DNA of 64,000 nt from Rapana venosa (GCA_028751875.1 CM054140.1:10366881-10430880), one strand, 5' to 3'; shown: positions 1 to 10,360, numbered from the stretch's first letter. Made by a program: numbers and translations. The notes: a model not told the origin generated them from the letters alone.

Positions 1-240
1 TGAATTGGTTTTCTGTAAATTGGATGTAAGTATAGTGAAGTTCATATGAGTTGGTTTTCTGTAAATGGATGTAAGTATAGTGAAGGTCATATGAATTGGT
101 TTTCTGTAAATTGGATGTAAGTATAGTGAAGTTCATATGAGTTGGTTTTCTGTAAATGGATGTAAGTATAGTGAAGTGGGTATGAGTTGGTGTTCTGTAA
201 ATGAATTAAAGTATAGTGAAGTGCATATATGATTTGGTTT
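1..240. repeat. Tandem repeat, alternating 45/46-bp unit
   Basis: About five head-to-tail copies of a unit beginning TGARTTGGTTTTCTGTAAAT. Unit starts fall near 1, 47, 92, 138 and 183, so lengths alternate 46, 45, 46, 45. The one-base difference is AAATTGG versus AAATGG, which gives a 91-bp dimer period. The array runs off the left edge of the window. Confidence 0.9.
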
Positions 241-274
241 TATGACCGTCTGTATTGATATCCTATTGAATGCA

Positions 275-350
275 AACGCTTTGATTTGTTTGCTTTACAA
301 GATTCAGTGCTATAGAAATTCTATGAATTATTATTATCATTATCATCCTT
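275..350 (+). repeat. Dispersed repeat 3' end with ATT-type tail
   Basis: The sequence ...CGCTTTGATTTG...AAGATTCAGTGCTATAGAAATTC followed by an ATT/ATC-rich tail recurs at 9815-9985 and 18775-18840. This is the layout of a short interspersed or LINE 3' end with a simple-sequence tail. No coding content. Confidence 0.6.
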
Positions 351-734
351 AAGTGTGTATGGTTTGATTTTATATGTATGCATATGTCAGTTTTTCTAAG
401 TGTATATGATTAGGTTTTCTGTGTATATAAGTATAGTTATCTGCATACAAGTCAATTTGCTGTATGCTTTATATATATATTAGTATAGTTGCGGGGTGGC
501 CTGATTTGATTAGGTACCATATGTATGTATGTATGTACGTATGGTAGATAATAAAGTGATACCCGACCAGTGCAAATAGATTTCCTTCATTTCAGATGGG
601 CATTGGATTTTAGGTTTTTCTCGTTTCTTGTGATTGTATAGTGGTTCTACACAGATGGAGGGACTCGCCATATTTATTTCTGTTTATATGACAGTTTTTG
701 TTGGTAATGTACCTTCAGTGTTTGCTTCATTTCA

Positions 735-757
735 GCGCTCTGTGTGTGTGTGTGTGT

Positions 758-843
<86 letters not shown>
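735..843. repeat. (TG)n/(AG)n compound microsatellite
   Basis: Long TG run passing directly into an AG run. Short ORFs translating to VCVCV, THTHT or RERER across it are simple-sequence artefacts. Confidence 0.95.
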
Positions 844-846
<3 letters not shown>

Positions 847-2095
847 TGAGGGTTTGTGCATGCATATAGGGATGTTTGCCATATGAATCAGTACTGAAGT
901 GTAGGTATGGTTTTGTGTGAAGGAGGAAACAGTATTGAAGTTGATCAAAAACTGAAATCTCACCACAGTAGAAAAAATAAATTAAAAATTAAAAAAAAAT
1001 ATTCATGAACCAAGTTATCACAGTCAGTGTGCATTGCGACTATTTTGATTGCAATTTTGGTGTTGTAAGAGCATATCGTTGGTTTTGTGTGCTCTTTCTC
1101 CTCCCCTGGTCTAGTCATTCATAACATTAGCTTTATTGTCAGTACTGTATGTTGATTGATAGGTGCACAAAATTGCAACGTGTTTTTTTATTAAAAAAAA
1201 CAAACAAAAAAACTGGGGGTGGAGGGATAGGGTGGTGGACACCAGTAAACCCTGAACATAAAGCAGTATTTATGCATCGCCCACCCTAACCACAAAAAAC
1301 TGGAAGGCAGGTTTTGTCATTGGTTTTTGTTTGTTTGGGATTTTTTTTTTTTTTGGTGGGGGGGCGTGATGGTGGTGGGGGAAAGTGCATGTTGACTTGG
1401 GTCACGAAGTCACAGTTCACCTGCTGACCACTATACCAAATAAAAATTAAAGTCTACACCAGTAGTTTTTCTTGGCAAAAAAAAAAGAAGAAAAAAAGAG
1501 GACAGCAAAATAAGCAGTGTTACAGGAAAATGTCTAAATTGAGGTGATGATAATTATAGCAATATTAATGTGTACCAGTAGCTTTGGGGCAGAAATGTAA
1601 AGTTTGGGTGAAAAGCATGTGTAGTTTTGTTTAGTGGAAATGTACTGATAGCAGATCTGTTACAGTAAAACAATATATATATATATACATTTTTTATATA
1701 TTTTAATTTCCTTTCTTTTTTAAAACTTTGACTGTGATTCTGAACAACTTGTACATGTAAACGCATGTAGAGAAAACACATGTATAATGATGTACTTACG
1801 TTCATTCCTACCCACCACAGTATCCCATCCTTGGGGTGTACCAGTTATCTGATGACGTTTTGAATCGGACTTGAAGACTGATATAAAGAAACTGCCTACA
1901 TACATAACTTCCTATGTAAAATGCCATGATCGTGGACAGAACAGCTGTTTTATGAATAACCTCTCCCTTCTCTGCACATATACCTGTTCTCTATTAGAAT
2001 CACTTTTCTTATATTTTTTATTTTGTTAATCACAGGTATTTATAATTTTGTTTGTTTGTTTGGGTTTGTTTTTTTTGTTTCCAGCTAATCTAAGC
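844..2095. other. No gene recognised
   Basis: AT-rich sequence with T and A homopolymers, a short (TA)n near 1673-1688 and G-rich runs near 1350-1382. I see no exon with a convincing protein and splice signals, and no recognisable repeat family. Confidence 0.5.
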
Positions 2096-2194
2096 AGGAA
2101 TGATTGGGGTTTTTGATAGTTCAGCTTTTCCATCACGATAATATTTCACTCATTTTGTGGGGAGAGGGTGGGGGGGGGGGGGGGTATGGGGGGT

Positions 2195-2645
2195 TGTTTT
2201 TTGGAGGGTTTTTTGCTCCTTGACTAGAGCTGGGGTTCACCAATGGTGAGGTTTTGTGTATGCGACTGGGGCTTTTGTTGTTTTTTTTAGTCACCATTAA
2301 GGTAGCTGTATTCTGACTGGGGGGGGGGGGGGGGGGGGGGGGGTCGAAACTGGATATCTACCTGTGTGCATGCATTTGTTTATAGTTTGTCCAACCATTA
2401 CGACCGGCACACTGTGGCCTTCTCTTCCAAAAAGGTGGAACAGGTTTTTAATGTGTGTGCAAGGTGTTCTATGTGCATTCACACTCTGGGCCTTGGCTTA
2501 TTGTCTCCTCTGAAGGACTTTTTAGGGAGTGGAGTCAGTACTGATGCAAACTGCAGGGTCACATTTCCTAAACCATGCTGGTTCAATCCCCGGCCACCAT
2601 TTCAGGAGTGCAAGGCTCTAACCACTAGGCTATCCCGCCCTCTAT
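2195..2645 (-). repeat. Composite SINE: tRNA-type head B with tail T2
   Basis: Read on the minus strand, a tRNA-like head (GGCGGGATAGCCTAGTGGTTAGAGC near 2640-2610, degenerate B box near 2585) leads into the 'first body' also seen at 26730 and 27065. It then switches to the tail ending ...CACCATTGGTGAACCCCAGC. A G run of about 25 bp (about 2319-2343) lies at the body-tail boundary. The same head-tail combination occurs at 9990-10360 and 23600-24055. Confidence 0.7.
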
Positions 2646-2875
2646 TTTCTGGAATAACTAACTATGACTTTTGAAAAAAAGATTGACTCTACTGATGTTT
2701 GACTTCAAATTAGTCATTTGAACATTGAGGTTGGATTTGTGTCTTGTCTATGAAGAATTTTTTTGTTTTGAAAAAGGTTCCGATTTTCAGGAAAGTGTTT
2801 TTGAATTTTCTTTTCATTCTTTTGGGTTTTTTTAAATGACCCCTCTGCTCTGCCATAGGCTTCAGTTCCCTCTCC

Positions 2876-2900
2876 TCCCCCCCCCCCCCCCCCCCCCCTT
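2876..2900. repeat. Poly-C tract
   Basis: Uninterrupted C run of about 20 bp followed by a T run. It is one of many unusually long C/G homopolymers in the window. Confidence 0.9.
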
Positions 2901-3769
2901 TTTTTTAAACACAAATTTCCAGATTTGTACCCCTGTGTAGCTAATAGTTTTGATTTGTTCTCACAAGATATAGCTCTGTATATATTCCATGTATTGTTGT
3001 TATTATTATTATTATAGTGAATGGGTTTTTCTGGATAGTGAAATGAGAGGGTCTCGGTGGTCCTACATAATGATATCTATGTATATAGTATAATTATCCT
3101 CCCGTGTTTTCTTGTTATTGTTGTGATTGTTTTTGTTGATGTTTTGACTCATGCAAGGAGTCCTGAATACATTAGGACATGCATACCTTGATGAATACTT
3201 TTTGATGACTTGTTGAGAAAGATGCTTTTAATGTACAGAGTGTAATGGGTCTGTTTGTTTTGATATTGGGGGTTTTGTTTTTGTTTTGTTGGGTTTTTGT
3301 TTGTGTGTGTGTGTGTGTTGGGGGGGAGGAGGGGGGGGGGGGTGAACGCTGCATATGATGTCAGAGCCAAACAGGAATGGGATGAGAATCTTTAGTCACA
3401 GTAACTACAGCAATGTTCTGAATATGAAGTCTTATGATTGCCCCACATTGGCTAATGTGATTATGATTGTATTTTATTGTCGAATTTCTCTCGAACTGTT
3501 ATATATTTTGTACCTTCTAAATTCTTTGTAACTTGGGGTTGTTTTTTTTCCTTTTTGTGTGTGTATCTTTGACCTATTGGGTATACTTTGTGTATCTTCT
3601 GCCTTCTTCTCAGTTGTTTGTGATCATAACTGGGGTGTTTGATAGGATGAAAGTGATCCCAGAGCATGAAGTGCACCCATCCATCTCCCCAGCCTGAGAC
3701 ATTCCCATGTCTGTTGATGCCTGAAGCTATCTTCATTGTGTGCTTGGTTTTGTGTGTGTGTTTTTTTGT

Positions 3770-4110
3770 TTTTTGTTCCTCGACTACAACTCTCAGCTTC
3801 ACCAGCTCCACCATGAAGGTAGCCACATTTCAGCTTGGGGGATGTATGCTGGGTATATTCCTATTTCCGTAACCCACCGAACACTGAAATGAACTACGTG
3901 ATTTTTAGCATGCCTATTTGATCTTCTACGCGTGTATCTACACCAAGGGAATTAAGGCACTGGCAGGTCTGTACTTGAAGTTGACCAGGGAAATATAATC
4001 CCCACCCTTAATTCACCAGACATGACTGAGATTCAAACCCACGACTTCATGGTCCCACAGGATTGAAGTCGAACAGTCTTAACCACTGGGCTATAGCGTT
4101 CGTCATCACT
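3770..4110 (-). repeat. SINE: head A with tail T2
   Basis: On the minus strand it begins CGCTATAGCCCAGTGGTTAAGACTG, resembling the A-box half of a Ser/Leu-type tRNA, with a B-box-like GTGGGTTTGAATCTC. It continues through TGGTGAATTAAGGGTGGGG and ends near CATGGTGGAGCTGGTGAAGC. Related copies lie at 13150-13480, 17735-18085 and 29490-29850. Confidence 0.75.
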
Positions 4111-4466
4111 GTGTATGAAGAATGGTTACCTTCTACTTCTCTTTAAAAAAAAATTGACACTAAGGTACTAGAGAGCAAATGCATTTGCTCATGCAATAGC
4201 CTGCAGTCTGTCTTTAGGGTATTGGGGGAGGAAGGGAATCATTTTGCTTGGTATGGTCGCATTATAAGAAAGCCATATCTTTTTTCGTTTATTGGTTGGT
4301 ACACCCACCCCCAGAGGGGCGAGCAGCTGCCAACACAATGCTTGACCAAAGTTCCTTAGAGGCACATTCATCCTTTACTGCCACACCTAATTTCATGCCG
4401 ATATATATATATATATATATATGAAAAAAGTGCTGATGGGATGCATCCCTCTTTATAATTGCTTAC

Positions 4467-4545
4467 AGCACTGACCGTGTTCACACTGACACAAGACGCA
4501 CACGCATGGCGTTGTCCATAGAAGGTGACATACATGTCATCGCTT
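4467..4545 (-). CDS. Possible internal exon, unknown protein
   Basis: A 79-bp segment is bounded by a good acceptor (pyrimidine-rich TTTTCTTTCTGCCTGCATGAATCCCAG just upstream on the minus strand) and a donor GTAAGC. The open frame reads SDDMYVTFYGQRHACASCVS and then six more residues. Entry phase is 2 and exit phase 0. I do not recognise the protein and found no partner exon with matching phase, so this may be a chance combination. If real, it would belong to a minus-strand gene whose other exons are outside what I can identify. The hypothetical exon at 8846-9044 leaves in phase 1 and cannot join it directly. Confidence 0.2.
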
Positions 4546-4726
4546 CTGGGATTCATGCAGGCAGAAAGAAAATCATACAAATGAGTAAAGCGTATTATTT
4601 TTTCCTTCATTTTTCGCAGGCAAAGCTCAGCAAGCTTATACTGTAGAGTTCTGTGTGTGTGTGTGCGTGTGCTTGTGAAAAGAATGTGCTCTTCACTGTA
4701 CAGCCTCCTGTCCCCTTTCAGAGAAT

Positions 4727-5475
4727 GAATGATCATATATATTGGTATGGATAGAGAATGATCATATGTATTGTTATGGATAGAGAATGATCATAGGTAT
4801 TGGTATGGATAGAGAATGATCATAGGTATTGGTATGGATAGAGAATGATCATAGGTATTGGTATGGATAGAGAATGATCATAGGTATTGGTATGAATAGA
4901 GAATGATCATAGGTATTGGTATGAATAGAGAATGATCATAGATATTGGTATGAATAGAGAATGATCATAGATATTGGTATGGACAGAGAATGATCATAGG
5001 TATTGGTAAAGATAGAGAATGATCATACCAATAGATAGAGAATGATCATAGGTATTGGTAAAGATAGAGAATGATCATAGGTATTGGTAAAGATAGAGAA
5101 TGATCATAGATATTGGTATGAATAGAGAATGATCATAGGCATTGGTATGGACAGAGAATGATCATAGGTATTGGTAAAGATAGAGAATGATCATACCAAT
5201 AGATAGAGAATGATCATAGGTATTGGTAAAGATAGAGAATGATCATAGGTATTGGTAAAGATAGAGAATGATCATAGGTATTGGTAAAGATAGAGAATGA
5301 TCATAGGTATTGGTAAAGACAGAGAATGATCATAGGTACTGGTAAAGATAGAGAATGATCATAGGTATAGGTATTGATAGAGAATGATCATAGGTATTGG
5401 TATGGATAGAGAATGATCATAGATATTGGTGTAAATAAAGAATTATCATAGGTATCGGTGTGAATAAAGAATAAT
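4727..5475. repeat. 29-bp tandem array with 168-bp higher-order unit
   Basis: About 25 copies of a 29-bp unit containing GATAGAGAATGATCATAGG. Every unit carries the 8-bp palindrome ATGATCAT. Variants (GGTATGGAT, GGTAAAGAT, GGTATGAAT) are arranged in a higher-order pattern: GGACAGAG recurs at 4981 and 5149, 168 bp apart, and each block contains one shortened 23-bp unit (five 29-bp units plus one 23-bp unit). The last units, after about 5420, are degenerate. Confidence 0.9.
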
Positions 5476-5479
5476 AACA

Positions 5480-5767
5480 CTCATCTGTATGAACTTCCTT
5501 TCCCAAGAATTACGCCTTTCATTTACATCTGCAGCCTGGAAGTCAGAATGTAGCAACCTAAATGGTGGGGAAACATTAATCAGTTTCATTTGCAAAAATT
5601 TTGCCATCTCTGAGCTCTAGCTGAGGAACGAAAAATAAAATTGCGTCTGCGTGATTGTGCATGGCGGTACGATTCCACTTCATGGAGCTTCAAGCCCACA
5701 CATCACAGCGTGATGGGTTAACTGCAGTGAACTGGTTTTTGGTTTGTTTGTTTTTTTAAATTGCTTT

Positions 5768-5814
<47 letters not shown>

Positions 5815-6375
5815 TTTATCAGTATCGTCACCATGATTATTCTTTGTTTATATTGATCTTTGAAGTAGATAATTATGAAGCACCTCAAGTTGTTTTTGGT
5901 GTGTTTGTTTTGGTGGTTTTTTTAAAAAAAACTATAATGATTATGTAAGAGAAGTACTAATGATTTTGTGCAATGCATTCCTGTCACCTGTCTTTGTGGG
6001 TCTTTGAGTAGAGCAGTATGACAAATTAAAAAAATGTAATCACGAACCTCTGTTCAGCTGTGAATATTTGAATGAAAGCTCGGTTTGGGTTTAGAACAGC
6101 GCATTTTTGAATGTGTTGCAAAATTATGGTTGTATCTGCACTGTGTCATCTTAACATCAACAATGACTTTGTTTTACAAAAACATAAAGACTCAAACATG
6201 CGCTCACACACATACATGCACACGTGCATGCACGCACACACATATACACATATGTACACATGCGCACACACTCACCTACATGCTTATGACAAAATGACAT
6301 GAAAGACTTGAGAGAAATATTGATAAAGCAATATCACCAGAAAATATACATCTTTAATTATAATATCTCAAAAGG
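5480..6375. other. No gene recognised; (AT)n at about 5772-5810
   Basis: Ordinary AT-rich sequence with a perfect (AT)n of about 38 bp and an ACAC-rich stretch near 6180-6280. No supported exon or repeat-family match. Confidence 0.5.
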
Positions 6376-6690
6376 TGTTGCTATTGCTGGGGAAAGAAAA
6401 AGTATTTCACTACCAAAATGATCAGTTGTATTACACTGGGGGAAAAAGTATTTCACTACCAAAATGATCAGTTGTATTACACTGGGGGAAAAAGTATTTC
6501 ACTACCAAAATGATCAGTTGTATTACACTGGGGGAAAAAGTATTTCACTACCAAAATGATCAGTTGTATTACACTGGGGGGAAAAGTATTTCACTACCAA
6601 AATGATCAGTTGTATTACACTGGGGAAAAAAGTATTTCACTACCAAAATGATCAGTTGTATTACACTGGGGGGCAAAGGATTCCACTACC
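6376..6690. repeat. 46-bp tandem array
   Basis: About six near-identical copies of a 46-bp unit containing GTATTTCACTACCAAAATGATC. Copies differ mainly in the G and A run lengths (GGGGGAAAAA versus GGGGGGAAAA). A diverged copy follows to about 6800. Confidence 0.9.
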
Positions 6691-6799
6691 AAATGGTCAG
6701 CTATCTTTACAGTGGAAAAAAGAAATTCATGACAAAAATCAATGTTGGACTAAGTATTTCTACATTGGAAAATAAAGTAATTCACTACTAAATGACCAG

Positions 6800-8265
6800 C
6801 TGTCTATTTGGTTTTTCAAAAAGCCTCTCCAGTTATGCTTCAAACCAGTTTTCACCCCTCTCTTCTGCTGCATTGCACACAGTATACAGTGTAAGCTTTA
6901 CCGGATTTCCGTCCCTTCCTTAGATTCTGGGACTGCCTCGGCCTCCAAGTCTGCAACAGATGGTCACATAGAGCCCTAGAGTGGAGGGAAGGTTGCACAC
7001 CGGTATTAATTTGGGGGTCATGTAGTATCTTGTATAGAGTGTGAGTCGAACAAAATTGTGATTTTCACCGAATTTTTTAAGTATGAAAAAATGCACTGTG
7101 CACTTGTTTTGGGGATTGAGGACATAGAGCAATACCAGGTAGTCACCAGAAAGTTGGAAATAATCATCAAATGAGGATTGCTTGTATTCCTACAGCGTTG
7201 ACCCCGGGCATGCATATTGTGGTAAGGAAGCTAGCAGAGGACAAAGGACTGAGGGGGTACAGTGTTTGCTGAAAAATTAAAAACTTTCAAACCTGCCAAA
7301 TTTGTTCAAAATCACATGCGTTATGAGTAATAGGCTAGTCTTTCACAAAAAGTGGTTATTTCTGTGGATGCCTTAGTACGTGCGGTATGAATATAAGAGT
7401 CACATAGAAAAACGGAAGGAAAAGAGTGGCTTTTTAATACTGGTGTGCGGCCGAAGGCAGTCAGAACTGGATTGGAGTTCTTCCCATTTTTGCTTGATTG
7501 TATCATGAAGAAAATAAAACTTTAACAAACAAACCAAAAAAATTTGTTTTTTAAGTGCAGTCGAAAGTCGTACTCCACAAGCTATAAACATGTTTATTAA
7601 GGTGTTTTATAAATTAATTCTGTTCCTCTCCTGTTCAGTCTAGTCTGTCTCTCTGGATAAATTTGAAGTTAGTCATAACAATGCAAGCTCTAAAACCCGA
7701 GGATACCTTTACAGTTTTCTAATGCCCCAATAATAATGCTTTCAAAACGTATTCTGAACAACGGATTAGGTAGAAGGTAGCCTTGTTATATTCTGATATT
7801 ATTTTTGAGAATCATTAACTGAGATAGATAGCCTTTGCCTCACTGCACTGTTGGCGTTAGTGTACAGCTAAATGATGACCTGCTGAAGTTTCTGCACCTT
7901 TTCTGCTAACCCACAGAATGATACCTCACACTCGGAATGCCTTTTTGGAAGTCCACAAAGACGTGAAATTCTTGACAAAATGTCACCGTTTCTTTACACA
8001 GTAGGCTGAAGACTTGTTCAGCAGTGCTTCTTTCTGTGAAGCCAGCCAGGTGTGTTTCACCCAAGGTCTTTGCCTGTAGTTCAGCCTATTTTGGCACAGC
8101 CTTCTACATGTACACAGGATCTTGCCCATGGCTCATGTCAGGCAGAGGCCCAGCAGTGTTTGGAGCTTTCCTTCTTCCTGGTTGAGTGACCACAGATGCA
8201 ATCCACAAAGAGAGGGGCATCGTCCACATTGCCTTAGCCCACTGGGCCTGATTTTAGACTCCACT
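6800..8265. other. No gene recognised
   Basis: Unique-looking sequence without a supported exon. Short ORFs on both strands lack recognisable domains and good splice context. Confidence 0.45.
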
Positions 8266-8269
8266 CTAC

Positions 8270-8570
8270 AGCGCAGTGGGAACAGAATAGCTCAGTGGTC
8301 AGAGCACTCGCTTTCCCCCAGCCAAGTTAAGCAGCATCGAGCGTGGTTACCACTTGGATGGGTGACCGTTTGTGCGCCTTGGCTTCAGTACAGTTCACCC
8401 ATTGTAAATGGGTACCTGCCTCTGTAGGCCTCTTCAGGGAAGGTAATGCAGCGAGGTAGAGGAGATCGGCGCCGTCCTCATTATGCTGGCCCCTTGAGAA
8501 GTTGAGGTCTCTGACGCCTTGCTCCTCTACGATCTCATAGGTTATGGGACACCTTTACCTTTTACAGACA
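8270..8570 (+). repeat. Chimeric tRNA/5S rRNA-headed SINE
   Basis: A perfect tRNA-type A box TAGCTCAGTGG lies at 8288-8298. Just downstream, 8324-8367 closely resembles the 3' half of 5S rRNA, including AAGTTAAGCAG (5S box A) and ACTTGGATGGGTGACC (intermediate element and box C). The remainder, ending GGTTATGGGACACCTTTACC, is the family body. A second copy with the same fusion is at 18880-19155 on the minus strand. Partial copies lacking the 5S part lie at 36235-36405 and 38590-38850. Confidence 0.85.
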
Positions 8571-8698
8571 GCGCTGTACAAACAACCTCCTGTAAAGAAA
8601 GTGTTGTGTATTGTAGGTGTGTGTCATTTTGCCAGTGACTCCACGACAGCCAGCACCTATGCATGCAAAAGATGGCTGTACATGCACATGCAAGAGTG

Positions 8699-8741
8699 CT
8701 TGTGGGGGCACACACACAAACACAACACACACACACACGCA

Positions 8742-8796
<55 letters not shown>

Positions 8797-8836
8797 ACAC
8801 GCACGCACGCACGCACGCTCGCACGCACGCACGCAG
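8699..8836. repeat. (CA)n / (GCAC)n microsatellite
   Basis: A CA run followed by GCAC repeats. Long His/Thr or Cys/Val ORFs on both strands are artefacts of it. Confidence 0.95.
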
Positions 8837-8845
8837 TGATCTTAC

Positions 8846-9044
8846 TCTTAGGAGGGTCGGTTTCACGAGAGCCTTGGTCAGCAGGCAAGGCCTCCTCCTC
8901 GGGCTGGGGGATGTCAGGAGTGAAGGGGACATCCTTGCCGGCCTCGGGGTCGCCAGTGTCCACCGCCTCCTGCATGTCCCGGGCTTTGTTCAGCTTCTGC
9001 ACGTCACCTCCCATGCAGCCGCAGAAGAGAGTGGTCAAGGACAT
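8846..9044 (-). CDS. Hypothetical exon with N-terminal cysteine cluster
   Basis: The open minus-strand frame starts at ATG 9044, reads MSLTTLFCGCMGGDVQKLNK and continues through an acidic Pro/Glu-rich stretch (PDIPQPEEEALPADQ) to a consensus donor AAGA|GTAAGA at 8846/8845, leaving in phase 1. Codon use and composition look protein-coding, unlike the flanking repeats. An alternative reading is an internal exon starting at 9065, because TGTTACAG|GATGCAG is an acceptor-like site immediately upstream. The CGC context near the N terminus would suit lipid modification of a cytosolic protein, which is speculation. No homologue recognised and no downstream exon found before the CA repeat region. Confidence 0.4.
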
Positions 9045-9060
9045 AATGCTTCCCTCTGCT

Positions 9061-9352
9061 GCATCCTGTAACATTAAGGCATAGAGTCTGTCTATGGCCT
9101 CCTCCCTCAACTGCATCCTGTAACAGTAAGGCATAGAGTCTGTCTATGGCCTCCTCCCTCAGCTGCATCCTGTAACAGTAAGGCATAGAGTCTGTCTATG
9201 GCCTCCTCCCTCAGCGCTCTGCTGCATCCTGTAACAGTAAGGCATAGACTCTGTCTATGGCCTCCTCCCTCAGCTGCACCCTGTAACAGTAAGGCATAGA
9301 GTCTGTCTATGGCCTCCTCCCTCAGCTGCATCCTGTAACAGTAAGGCATAGA
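9061..9352 (-). repeat. 52-bp minisatellite abutting the exon-like segment
   Basis: About 5.6 copies. Units start at 9061, 9113, 9165, 9223, 9275 and 9327 (spacing 52, 52, 58, 52, 52). On the minus strand each unit reads TGTTACAG|GATGCAG then CTGAGGGAGGAGGCCATAGA, so each carries a copy of the acceptor-like site that precedes the hypothetical exon. Because 52 is not a multiple of 3, the array cannot be one continuous in-frame protein repeat. Confidence 0.9.
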
Positions 9353-9364
9353 TGTCCTCCTTCC

Positions 9365-9688
9365 CCCGTGCGTGGGGATGCCCGAAGCCTGTCAGTATAA
9401 GTAGCATTATGTGCTTGGAATATCCTCTTTTCTATCCCCTTCTTTGTTTCTGCTTTGTTCCTTCCCCTCTTGTCACCTCCTTCTAGTCTATTCTCTGCTT
9501 TCCTGATCCATTTTCCTACCCTTTGTTCCAGAAAGACTTAAGATAAAGGGCCTAACAACTTTCTGGCACGCCAAAGTCAGATGCGCTGGGCCTGAATTGG
9601 CAGGAGTTTAACAGTACCGCAACGCATTTTGTATCATATGACAGAGACCACAGTTGCCGTGTCAGTGTTTGACGACGAAGAAGAATAA
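9365..9688 (+). repeat. Dispersed ~330-bp repeat (family D), GAA tail
   Basis: Same family as 19335-19675 (same orientation) and 14458-14613, 18215-18330, 33560-33893, 45700-46025 and 46420-46770 (opposite orientation). Shared landmarks are GGGGATGCC..., CCCTTTTTGTTTCTGC, CAGAAAGACTTAA and the 3' end GTTTGACGACGAAGAAGAA. No tRNA-like promoter or ORF is visible. The GAA-type tail suggests retrotransposition. Confidence 0.8.
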
Positions 9689-9814
9689 GTATGTCTTGGA
9701 ATCTAAGATCTTCCGCCATCGTCATATACACCATACATCTGTCCCTACTTTCTCGCGCGTGTGTGTGTAAATTTAAAATAAGTTAATTTTTTGTGAACAT
9801 TCGCATGCGCATGA

Positions 9815-9985
9815 TTAATTTAAGTGCATGCCTTGATTTGATCAGTTTGCTTAACAAGATTCAGCACTATAGAAATTCCATTCATCATCACCATCATTAT
9901 GATTATGATGATTATTATTATCGTCGTCGTCATCATCATCATTCTTCTTCTTCTTATTATTATTATTATACACCATATATATTGG
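9815..9985 (+). repeat. Dispersed repeat 3' end with ATT/ATC tail
   Basis: Contains TTAACAAGATTCAGCACTATAGAAATTCCATTC followed by ATC, GTC, TTC and TTA trinucleotide runs. Same family as 275-350 and 18775-18840. Confidence 0.65.
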
Positions 9986-9989
9986 TTGG

Positions 9990-10360
9990 TTGGTTGTTTC
10001 GTTCCTTGGCTGAAGCTCCAAGGTTCACCAATGATGACATTTTTGCTTATGCACCGTTTTTGCCCACCATTAAGGTAGCTGCATTTCTAATCTGGGGCAC
10101 CAACGTGCATGCTGTTTTTGTTTTTTTGTGTTTTGTTTTGTTCATAACTGGACGAATGGCCTGCTCTTCCGAAAGGCAGAACAGGTTTTAATGTGTGGGC
10201 CAATATGTTCTATCGGTTTATAGTCTGATCCGAAGGATTTTTGGGGCGAGTGGAGTCCGTACTGATGTTAACTCCAGGAGGGGAAAACTCCCCTTGGTGA
10301 TGGCTCGATCCTGGGCCATCAAATTGCTCTAACTACTGGGCTATCCCACCTCCCCCCCCC
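9990..10360 (-). repeat. Composite SINE: head B with tail T2
   Basis: On the minus strand: degraded head (GGGATAGCCCAGTAGTTAGAGC near 10352-10330), body B (ATCAGTACGGACTCCACTCG), then tail T2 (TACCTTAATGGTGGGC ... TCATTGGTGAACCTTGGAGC). The head borders a C run at about 10352-10362. Confidence 0.75.

Noticed and set aside
4727..5475. CRISPR array
   Set aside because: Head-to-tail 29-bp units without unique spacers, in a eukaryotic genome; ordinary minisatellite.
8324..8367. 5S rRNA gene fragment
   Set aside because: Only the internal-promoter part is present, it is preceded by a tRNA A box, and the same joint recurs at 19054-19142. This is a SINE head, not a 5S gene.
8544..9134. ORFs of 155-190 aa with Cys/Val or His/Thr runs
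   Set aside because: These run through the CA/GCAC microsatellite. Only the portion 8846-9044, outside the microsatellite, was kept as an exon candidate.
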